From the NCBI RefSeq assembly GCF_030936135.1, contig NC_082619.1, positions 3,413,208 to 3,477,207 of the forward strand: a stretch of DNA of 64,000 nt, given 5' to 3'. How positions within the stretch are numbered: the stretch's first letter is position 1; every line of letters starts with the position of its first letter. Source of the stretch: Gavia stellata. Lineage: Eukaryota > Chordata > Aves > Gaviiformes > Gaviidae. Positions 54,401-64,000 of the stretch are shown here, piece after piece. Made by a program: the position numbers and the translations under genes. A model generated the notes under the pieces. That model ran no database searches and was not told the DNA's origin. It worked only from the letters and a program-made list of their open reading frames with translations.

Positions 54401-55221
54401 GTATATGTGAAGTGGTGGTTTTGTAAAATTATTACTTTATCTGACGTAAGCTCTCCTTAAATTGCCCACTCTGACTTGCAGAAATTCCTAAGAGGAAGTT
54501 TCTGTCTCTTCAACTTCCACTGCCTGTTGTATAATGCAACATACTTCAGATACTCAAATGAAATATTAACTTGTTTGTTCATCAAGTTGTCTTCTGTTTT
54601 CCATAAAGCATGCTGAAAGTAGCCAAACAGAAGATTTTCTTAGTCGTACTCTGCTTGTGAGTTGTTGATATTTCAGGCCAATAAAAGTTTATGAAAGAAC
54701 GCGATCTATGCTGTGAAGGCGGAGAGGGTGAACTTACCCACTCCGCGCGTGTCACGTCTGTGGAGTTCTGCACATGGCAGAAAGGAATTGTCTGTAGGCG
54801 ATGGAACAAGTGTGTGGACAACAGCTGCAGGTTGGGCAACGTTTGTGTGCTGCTGCTGTCAGAAACTGCATTGAAGGATCAATATCAGTTCTGTAAAGAC
54901 AGAAGGTCAAAGACCAAGATGAGTCCAAAGCAAAAGTAAAATGTACATGACTTGAAAATAAGGCAGCATAGGCATAGAGGAAAAAAAAAAGGTATAGTTT
55001 ATAGTTTTCTTGGTGACAGGAAAGAAGTGCCATTGTGAATGAAGTATGAGAGTTCTGACCTCTTTCTTTGTATGGAAAATAAAAAAAGACATTTGCCATA
55101 CTTTCCTCCACTAAAGTGAAGTTCAGTGCCTCTAACATCTTTGACTTCTCAGTAGGTATCTATATTCTAAATAGTGGTCCACTATTTTTGTGCTTGAAAA
55201 CACTCGGATGTTTCTCAGATC

Positions 55222-55438
55222 ACACAGAATCACAGAATCATTAAGGTTGGAAAAGACCTGTAAGATCATCGAGTCCAACCATCAACCAGCAAACACCACC
55301 ATGCCCATTAAACCGTGTCCCACAATCCACACATTCCTTGAACACCTCCAGGGATGGTGACTCCACCACTTCCCTGGGCAGTTTATTCCAGTGTCTCACC
55401 ACTCTCTCAGTAAAGAAATTTTTCCTAATATCCAATCT
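55222..55438 (-). mobile_element. CR1 LINE 3' end, minus orientation
   Basis: The reverse-complement CR1 tail starts at 55222 ('acacagaatcacagaatc'), and the decayed reverse transcriptase end on the minus strand reads [20 protein letters not shown] and [15 protein letters not shown]. It stops at 55438, where a + oriented CR1 begins without a gap. Its sequence differs enough from the neighbour to be a separate insertion or subfamily. Confidence 0.93.
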
Positions 55439-55885
55439 GTCCAGAGAAGGGCGACGGAGCTGGTGAGGGGTCTGGAGCACAAGTCTGATGAGGAGCGGCT
55501 GAGGGAGCTGGGGGTGTTCAGTCTGGAGAAGAGGAGGCTGAGGGGAGACCTCATCGCTCTCTACAGCTACCTGAAAGGGGGTTGCAGTGAGGTGGGTGTT
55601 GGTCTCGTCTCCCAAGTGACTAGCAACAGGGCAAGAGGAAATGGCCTCAAGTTGCGCCAGGGGAGGTTTAGGCTGGATATTAGGAAAAATGTCTTTCCTG
55701 AGAGAGTGGTGAAGCACTGGAAGAGGCTGCCCAGGGAGGTGGTGGAGTCACCATCACTGGAGGTGTTCAAGGAACGTGTGGACGTGACATTGTGGGACAT
55801 GGTTTAGTGGGCATGGTGGGGTTGGCTTGATGGTTGGGCTTGATGATCTTCCAGGTCTTTTCCAACCTTAATGATTCTGTGATTC
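55439..55885 (+). mobile_element. CR1 LINE 3' end, plus orientation
   Basis: A longer CR1 3' fragment. Its remnant of the reverse transcriptase C-terminus reads [20 protein letters not shown], then [20 protein letters not shown], and ends in [10 protein letters not shown]. The tail 'ttgggcttgatgatcttcca' and GATTCTGTGATTC follow. It abuts a minus-strand CR1, so the two tails point outward. Confidence 0.95.
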
Positions 55886-55916
55886 ATATCTTCTTGGCTG
55901 TACTTTTATATTTATA

Positions 55917-55955
55917 CTCTTTCTCTCTCTCTCTCTCTTTCTCAAAAAAAAAAGA
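55917..55955. repeat. CT dinucleotide run followed by A-rich tract
   Basis: A (CT)n-type run at about 55919-55943 is followed by ten A, immediately downstream of the CR1 pair. Confidence 0.85.
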
Positions 55956-58359
55956 AAAGCATAGTAGCCTTTTGCTAGTTCCTGTTTATTTAAGATGTGC
56001 TGGATGGATTTTGTTGCTTTATATGAAAGACAGGAGAAATTAACATCCTGAGCCCATCAAATGAAATCGAGAGAATGAGGGTCAGTGCTTATAACATATG
56101 GCTCTATCAATTATTGAGATACTCTGATGGGGGAGCTGGATAGCCTGTCTGCCTATCACTGATCATTTTAGGGGCTAAGGAAGTGCATTGGCAAGCTTTT
56201 TGTATGTTGATGTGATGTGTTATAATGTTAGGGATTCATTGATTAAAAATGCATGTATCCATCTATCCCATATACTGATAGCACCTGAACTAAATCCTTT
56301 TTCAAGAATAGATTTCTTCATCTGTGCCTCTTTGAAATTCCCAAAAATTGTGAGCGAGGTTTGGCCTCTTCAGCTAAGCCACAAACAGGATGCTTAGCGC
56401 TTGGTCTGTTGAGGCCTTAAGTTTCTGTTGTAGAAACTCAACCAGCAGTGGTAGCAATCATGTGCGGAGCTCTTCTTGCTGCTCCATGGATTTTTCTTGT
56501 AGGGGTGTGGACTCCGTTCCTTGGGGACCACTTTGCTTCCGCTGTATGGAGCTCTGGGAAGCTGTTCTTTTCCCATGCTTGGGTCCTTATTGGGGTAAAG
56601 GTCTGTGAATTCTGCATAAATATTTACCATATCCCAGCCTAACCAGCTGAGGGCTACTACATACTGTTATTGAACAAGAAGAGCTTTGCTGATGTTGCTT
56701 GCAGGGTGTGTGGTTTGTATATAGGCAAGAAGTAAAGCATGCCTTAATCAATAGAGAGTCTTAAGGAAGGCAGTAGGGACCAAAATTGAGGTTACTTGAC
56801 AATGAATGATGGAACAAAGAGATCTGAAAATTCTGGAAAGTGAAACCTGAAATTTACAGGCTTGTAACTTGTAGTGTGATGTTTTGGAAGCACTTATTTA
56901 ACTTGTCTTATGTTTTATTACACTTCTTCTGAAAGGACAAAGAAATCTGGCTAAATGTGGAGGTGTTACCTACTTAATCTTTTACCATCTTTCCTATGTT
57001 CTTAGGAGAGATTTCTTTTTTTTATGATGTGGAAAGTGGTATCAATTTTCCATGCTTTCTTTCCTTATCCTCCTTCCCTGCTGTTGTCCAGGACTGTAGA
57101 AATCCTGGTTGATATAAAATAGTGATGCTGCATTTACAGTCCTAGCCATATCTTAGCTATCTCTAATTTCTTCTAAAATCTTGGTTGCACCAGACTTTTT
57201 CTTGCTTTTTTTTTTTGTCAAAGATTTATTTATTTTTTTTCCCCTCCAAATTGTTTTCTTCTTATGTCCTGTGGCTGAGAGAGTACCAAGGGAAGGAAAT
57301 CTGGGAAATCAGAGTAGGAAGCAAGATATAAGCTTCCATTCCTGAATCTTTCTTGTTTTTACACTGTTTCCTGGCAGCTGCATTGGTTTGTACTTGAAAG
57401 GAATGCATTGTGTTGCTTTTTCCCAAAAGCTGGAGATAAAATATAAATTAAAAATTAATTTCGTAAAATTGTAAGTTTATTATGTGCATAAGCAAAAAAA
57501 CTGCAGTTAAGTCTTATGTGACTGGTCTGTGTAGTTCTGCAATGATCATAGTGGGTAATAATGCTCTTAAATCAGTTATTCGTATGCCCTTCCCCATTGT
57601 AAGAAAGAAAGAGAACTTTATCTCAAGTCGTGATGCATGCCACCTTTGTGATATTTTGAGTCTGGACATAAGAGGCTTCAAAAGGTGTTTGGTGCTTTAG
57701 AAAGCAATGTTCTTTTAGAAATTCAGTATTTTGGGAAAGAAGGAATCTACAAGACTAGCCCTGTTTACTTACACCAGTTCTTTCTATATTGTTTTTGCAG
57801 TGTAAAAGAAACCTTAGAGCAAGAAATGAACAAATTCAATGTTGGGCTGAAGAGTTCATTCTTGTAATAGTTTTCCAGAAGTGCTGTTGCTGTGCCCTGT
57901 GCTTAAATCCTTTTTCTACTTGATACTTTTCCCGATAGGCTGAAATTTCATTTGGTTTCTTCAAAGCATTTTTGACTTTGTCATAATAAAGAGAAGGCTG
58001 CAATATCTATTTCTGAAGCTTTTAAGATTGTTTCATGGTACAAACGCGTTTCTTTTCCCAAGTGTTGATGCCAGTAAGAGTTTTTATGTTTAAGGGGATT
58101 GAAAATGTCCCTTCTGAGGTAAAGGCATAACACAGCCTTGAAACATACTCCTGTTGTATTCCTCCATTTGTTCACTGACCTGAATGGTTTCAAATTAAAT
58201 ATTTTACATGCAAATTTCAAAAAGCAAGCTCTGCTCAGAGGAATTTGAGTTTTGCAAGAATATAATAAATAAAATACTCTACAATGTTGTACATATTTGT
58301 TCTTATGATTGTACAGCAAGTTACAAATCTTAAACTTGTGGTATTTCCCTGGAGTAGGG

Positions 58360-58425
58360 TAATATGCAGTTTTACTGAAGGGTAAACTGAGGCACGCAGC
58401 TAGGGAATGTGAATTTCTGTGGAAG
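58360..58425 (-). repeat. Possible MIR/L2-like fragment
   Basis: 'gaagggtaaactgaggcacg' followed by 'cagctagggaatgtg' resembles the complement of the MIR 'tgcctcagtttaccc' region. It is short and diverged. Confidence 0.35.
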
Positions 58426-60119
58426 GGAGCAGATCTGCTTCTGACCATCCATTCTGAGCTCTTCTTGTTGGAGTGCATTGTTTGGACTGCTGCAGTCGGT
58501 AAAAAGAGTACTTGGCACAGTGAAGGAAACGGGGAAACAACAGTGTTTTTAAGCAAAACGTAGTTTAGCGAAGTAAGGCATATTGGCCTGCTCACATTGT
58601 TTCGTCTATGTTTCACTTAATGATGAGGAGTATTAGGGAGAAGAATTAGGGAATACTTGATTTTAAAATGTTATCCAGGTCTAAAAGTATCTCTGTTTTG
58701 ACGCCTTCTTTATGCCTTAGCAGTAGCTGTTTGGTGCACGTGATTCTCACTCAGGCATGAATAAACTGGATATGAAGCTCTGCTCTGAGATTTGCAACAA
58801 CTTTTCCCTCGCTTCCTTAACTCTTTGTAAATTCATGTTTGCTTAAAAAAACATACTGTTCATCTTTTGCTCTGTGCTTCGGGACATATACCAGGACTCT
58901 GAAAGGAAGGGGTGCTAGCCAGTGAATATCTGAGCAGCTGGCTATGTACTGGGTTTTTTGCTTTCTTCTGGTTACCATTTTCTTTTTGAGAGCTGACATT
59001 TTCTTTTCTGATTTGTGAAATTCCTAGAAAATGAGGAGCTGGGCAAATGTTTCAAAATACGAACCAATGAAATACAGCTTACTACTATTTAGAAAATTAT
59101 AATGCATGCCACTGGAAAAGATAGAAGCATGGAAAATACAAGCTCTGGCTGGGATCTTATTGCATGCTTAGAACCATGGAGCAGATAGATGTAGGGGTAG
59201 AAGCTGATTTCTTTGGCTTCCTGTCTGCTGTGTAATTGTAGCCTTGATGTAGTTGTGGCTTGGAGATTATATTTGGTACCAGCACACACTGGACTGGGCA
59301 GCACAGAAGTTGTGGTGAGTGTAGTCTAAAAAATTTTGTCATGAGAACTGAGGAAATGCAGAAGTAAGTGACTACTATTAATATATTAAGTGGTTTGCTT
59401 CAGTTTCATCTTTTTAATAGGCTCCATGATTTGGGAAAAAGGTGGAATTTAATTAGGAATGGTAATTCAAATCACCAAAACTTATTTTGATTGAGTTAGC
59501 TGGTTTTGTGGCAAATGCTAAAATAGAGATCTTGCTTTCTCTCTCATCCTGCTGTACGTGGCAGCTTGGATGCTTGTTAATGGAGAGCCAGGCATTGCAC
59601 TGCCTGGGGCATGGTTAGAGCCCTGGGAAGACTTACATTCATCAAACACAAACAGACAGTGTAGCGTGAAGAAATTTCTATCCCGCTAGCAGTGCTCACA
59701 AACTTAATTAGGTTATTGGGGCAGAAAAAGAAAACAGCCCCTTCACCCTCCAATCCTTCTTCCCCAGGGCTTGACCAGTCATATAAGCTATAAGAGCAGT
59801 AAGCTTATTGCCCCCCTGTTTTGACCTCCCAGTTTCTTTCCCTGGATGACAGAAAGAGGCATGCTTTCATTCTCGCCCTCTTCCCTGCCCTCTTCTCTTG
59901 TAAAACAATACAGAGGCTCTGTTTTTCTGAGACTGTGTGCTTTTCAGGTGCCACGGTGGTCGGGTGTTTTCAAAATGCCTGAAAACAAAATACATTACGT
60001 GGCACAGTGTGACCCTGTAAAAGGCTGAAAGTGGATTGAAGGAAAAATCTCGCTGCCCTATGCCAAGCCTTTGTTCATGTGCCTCATGTGATGCAGTTTC
60101 TTTGATCAGTGATGTGATT

Positions 60120-60235
60120 TAATGACATGCATGCACATACACATACATGCATACGTGCATAAATACATATAAAATATACGTATCTATATATTGTATATAC
60201 ATAAATATGTATATAGGTATATATTGTTCTGTCCC
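60120..60235. repeat. AT-rich ATGC/ACAT/TATA microsatellite
   Basis: Imperfect 'acatacatgcatac' and 'tatatacataaatatgta' motifs alternate over about 110 bp. The tract is purine/pyrimidine alternating and may be length-variable. Confidence 0.8.
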
Positions 60236-63200
60236 TCAGGACAGCTGGCAAAGCTAAATTTTAAAATCCTAGCTCTCTTCTGCTTTCTTGTTGTGTGCAG
60301 TCTCTGGGGGATGTACATGGATGCTGTTCTCTCTGTGTCCATTGGCAGTGCAGCATTGGGCCACGGCGGATGGTGGTTGGGAGGAGGTGGGAGAGAAGAG
60401 GTGGAGTTTCTTCCCTTCCCTCAAGTGGTCAGTGAAACAATCAGGCAGATGCCTTTCAAGGATATCGGATAAGCGTAAAAAAACCAGAAAGCTTCCAAGA
60501 GGGGTAGCTTGCGCTCCTTGGAGAGGACTTGGTCTCGGTGTACTCCCTCTGGAAATGGGCCTTTGGGATCTCCCTGTTCAGCTGACTTTGCCCTGTGAAA
60601 CAGGTAATATCTGAGAGTCTTTGTTCCTATTCTGTGATATGTGAATATACTGAAAGATGAGAAAATAGCTTCCTTGAATGCAGAGGAGAGAGAAAGGATT
60701 TTTCCTTTAATATCTGTTGGAAAAAAGGGCGGGAGGGGAGGTTTTCCTCTTTTAGGGTTTTTTTTTTTTGCTCTTTTCTTTTAATAGCTGCTATGTAAAC
60801 CTTAGTTACTCTTTTGTATTTTCATTGTGAAAATGGCCAATTAAATAGGCTTGCTGTGAAAATCTGTGCCTCAGTGTCTCAGCTCAAGAACAAAGGTTTT
60901 GACAGCTAAGGAGGATGCTTCAGATGTAGATGCTGGCAGCACTACCTTCTTTCCATTTCCCAATGCTGAATTACATACCAGCATGTTAGCAGAACCTTCT
61001 CACCAGCTTTTCCATTCTAAATGAATGTGTTTTTTGATAAGCTGATCTTTTATGCATGTTGATGTTAAATTAGCTATTGGTGTTCAAGAAACCATCTTTG
61101 AGTGGTTTGTGTGTGGTTTTTTCTGAATACAGTTTTCACTGACGTTTCCTATTTTTTTTGATTTTATTGTAAAGTGTTCTAAAAATTAAGCAAATTGCAT
61201 CAGTAGAGGATAGTCACAATGATGGTCTGGACAGTACTGTTGGTGCAGAATGCAGAAGCAGTGTTAATACAGTGACAGCCGTCAGAGCATTGAGAGACTT
61301 CTCTCCATTTGCAATAATTTCTGCTTATATATGGGTATGAGGATTTGATGTAGAAGGGCAGTGAGATGCTAGTTGCTGCTGGGGGGACTTGGTTTTTACA
61401 TATGTACATATATATAACAGTAGATATGTAAAAGCCTTTTTGTTTTTTTCTTCTGTTTGAGTGGATATGCTATAAAGTGGTTACTTCCCTTTGTGGCCAG
61501 ATGCTCATTTCCACACTGTAGGTGGCTCTGACATGAAGAGATAACTGTCTAAAATACTGAGCGACAATCTGCAAGTTATTGCCAGCTCTGCTCTCACCAA
61601 AGTCAGTGAGAGCTGGCAGTTCTCAGCGTTGTGCCTGTATGAGGAGAAGGTACCAAGAACCGGTGTAAGTGAAGGGGGTGGAAAAACAACTTAAAACTGG
61701 TATTGATATTTCTGATAGCTTGGTTATCTCTATACTGCTGCCGCATGTCTTGCGGAATTTTGCTGCCATCACCTCTTAGCAGCTGGTAGGTTTCCTGAGT
61801 AAATGTGTTTTCTTTTCTTGTATTTTTATTTATTTTAAGAGACCCAAGAGGAAAATACTAATACAAACATATTCGGAGGCCTATTAATAGCAATGTATTT
61901 GACTCACATGCTGTTCTCAGGATCTTGAGCCATTTTACAAGTACCATGGCTTTGCTACTGTTTTTTCTCTTCCATTTTATAGTACAAGAAACAGGACTTG
62001 GTGTTGCTGTGAAATCCTAATCCTGTGTTCTGCTCCAGTTCTTTACAGTTGGTCTTTCTGGATTTATCCTGTAATTTAGATGAAGGGGAAGATGAAATGC
62101 GAAGGTGCAAAGCATGTCATGAAAGCCTGTGTAAATTTTTTCATTTCTCGTGCAATATATGCTATATGCATCTTTTGTCTTGTGTTTTATAGGTGAGACC
62201 TGCATTTCAGTGGAGAAATAATAGGTTTCCATGTCACAGAAGTCTATTTTTCTTAGGCCATGTAAATAACTAAGATAGCTTTAACTTCAGCATGTAGTGT
62301 TGTTAATCTCTTTATAGTTCAGTTTACACCACATATTTTCTTTTTTGTAAATTCTGACAAACTGAGATGTATGGTTGAGAAACTTTCCATGGATACTTCT
62401 AAAATAGGAGTCAATGCTAGGATAGAAACCCTCTTGGGAGGCTTTGAAGCAAGTAAGGTGAAATGTTCAATTAGTTGCATGTTTTTAATTTAGTCTTAAA
62501 TAGTTTAGATTTCTGTTGCCCTTGGTGTTTGCATCTACATGAGTAAAACTTCACCAGCAGAATTAGCTAGATTGGAAGCTGTGAAGGGCTGAGAGCTAAT
62601 AATACACTATACAGGTTAAGCAACAATGTGGTAATGATTTCTTGGTCCTCTCTATGCTACAGCTTTCGTTGGTAAAACTGTGTATCCAATTTTTCTCTGG
62701 TGTAAATTAGGCCACTGGGAGCACTTTGCCTTTGGGTAGTTTAAGACACATTAGCTGTAAATTAGTTTATTGCAGCTGGCAAATATTTAGAAGCTTTGCA
62801 AAGGTCGTAAGGGTGGATGTTTTCTGCACATCCCATGAAGAATGCCTGTAGTTTGACCAGAGGGTCGTGACTGGGTGGGAGAAGGAAAGGCAGGGCTGAA
62901 AATGCTTTTTGCTTGAGTGTCTGCTTAGCTTTGAACTGATAAGCTCGTAGTTCTGATGAGCAGGCAAGTCTTGGGTTTGAAGTGTTGGCATTACATTTCT
63001 AGACCAGTAAATGCGCATTAACCTTTAAAACAAGTTAACGAGAGAATTGAAGGAAAACTTAAATTAAGACAAGATGCCTTTCTTGGAGCTAAGTATTTTA
63101 GTCATGCTGACCTTATTTATCATAGGGGTAACTTAACGAAATTTTGCATTGTACAGTAGGTCAGACAAACTGATAATACCTTTTGAATATATAAATCCAT

Positions 63201-64000
63201 TGGTGAAGGTGTTGCTGAGCTATGTACTTCTGCTAATGTTTTCAAATTGTAGTAACATCTGTATCAAGGTAAATCTACAGTGAGATACTAAGTCAGGCGA
63301 GAGTTCATAATGCTAAGGAGCGGAAGAGCAACTTAGCCTTGTTGGTTCTTTAAAACATCTTTTGAAAGACATGTTGGAGGAACAGTAAATGTGTCTTAAC
63401 AAGGATACTTTCATACTGGTATCTAGCACCCGAGCTACATTTATTAGTTACAAGCTACAGAGGTGTGGTGTTCCTGTGCCAGGCAACTGTACTCACTTAC
63501 TCACCAGAAATGTGAGTGCTGGGCCAAATATTCAAATGCGGCTCTGAACCTTGTACATGTATTTGCAAAACTTAAAGCTGGATAATTGGAGTTAGTGTTA
63601 CGGTATTTTGAAAGCTACATTTCCAGTTGTATTACGTGCACTGTGTTTTTTCTCCTCCCTTTCTAATTGCTGTCTTTTGCTGTTTTTAAGAACTGTTTCC
63701 ACAGTAGCCTCGTTGCTGGTTCATAACAACCACAAGCTAGGTATGGCATTAATAAGGAACTAGGCTGTGTGCCTAATGAAATGCAAAAACTGCTTGACGC
63801 GCTGGGGCACAACGAGTGATCTCCAAGCCCTATGTGTGTGTCAGGTGAAAGCAAATCCCGTGGCAGTTGATGGCTTTAGGTTTCTATGGTTGGTTTAGGA
63901 AAATAAAATTGTCTGGCGCAGCGCTCTTGTTCCTTTGTCTCTTGCTTTGATTTTTGTGTGCATCTAACTAGAAAGCTTCTCCAGACGCCGTGTAGGAGGA

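Larger units (their letters stand above)
39324..64000 (+). other. ARHGEF12: ARHGEF12 intron 1 (continues past the window)
   Basis: 24.7 kb without a recognisable second coding exon. I looked for the expected continuation of the N-terminus and did not find it. It contains a CTTT run near 42385-42406, a CpG-containing candidate conserved patch at 44330-44440, A-rich sequence at 46180-46310, T-rich tracts at 50218-50250 and 50360-50395, a head-to-head CR1 pair at 55222-55885, a CT/A low-complexity tract at 55917-55955, an AT/ATGC microsatellite at 60120-60235, and MIR-like pieces. Frames of 130-211 codons on the minus strand (48318-48710, 53238-53681, 57981-58616) have no recognised homology. 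Confidence 0.75.

Overview
The window is vertebrate genomic DNA, most likely from a bird. Genes are split by GT-AG introns. Three CpG islands stand out from an AT-rich background. The only young-looking transposons are a few CR1 LINE 3' ends with the sauropsid-type ATTCTGTG tail. The gene order POU2F3 - TLCD5 - ARHGEF12 matches the order I know for human 11q23.3. A crocodilian or turtle source is not excluded, because CR1 and old MIR-like repeats occur there too. The sparse repeat content and short introns favour a bird. All recognised genes are on the + strand.

Region 1 (1-9834) holds the 3' three quarters of POU2F3 (OCT-11/Skn-1a), a POU-homeodomain transcription factor. Nine coding exons join without a frame break into 327 codons plus stop. 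They carry the Q-rich activation region, POU-specific domain, linker, homeodomain and the conserved C-terminus. The 5' part of the gene lies outside the window. Region 2 (9835-16550) is POU2F3 3'UTR and intergenic DNA.

Region 3 (about 16560-30460) holds two tandem genes for six-segment TLC-domain membrane proteins of the TLCD5/TMEM136 family. Each has its own CpG island, a G-ATG start directly after a splice acceptor, and one intron at the same codon. The downstream copy (25949-27108, 245 aa) looks like the TLCD5 ortholog. The upstream copy (17449-18857, 244 aa) is a diverged but intact paralog. This tandem pair is the most interesting coding feature.

Region 4 (30460-37550) is intergenic. 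It contains a CR1 copy, some splice-site-bounded exon-like segments and a GC-rich patch about 3 kb before the next CpG island. Region 5 (37555-39323) is the CpG-island promoter, 5'UTR and first coding codons of ARHGEF12 (LARG), a RhoA guanine-nucleotide exchange factor. Region 6 (39324-64000) appears to be entirely ARHGEF12 intron 1. I found no further coding exon there. It contains a head-to-head CR1 pair, microsatellites, old repeat fragments and poly-T tracts.

The three loci are not known to act in one pathway, and their adjacency is conserved synteny. I saw no RNA gene, CRISPR array or prokaryotic feature. All identifications come from reading the translation and from remembered family sequences, with no database search.
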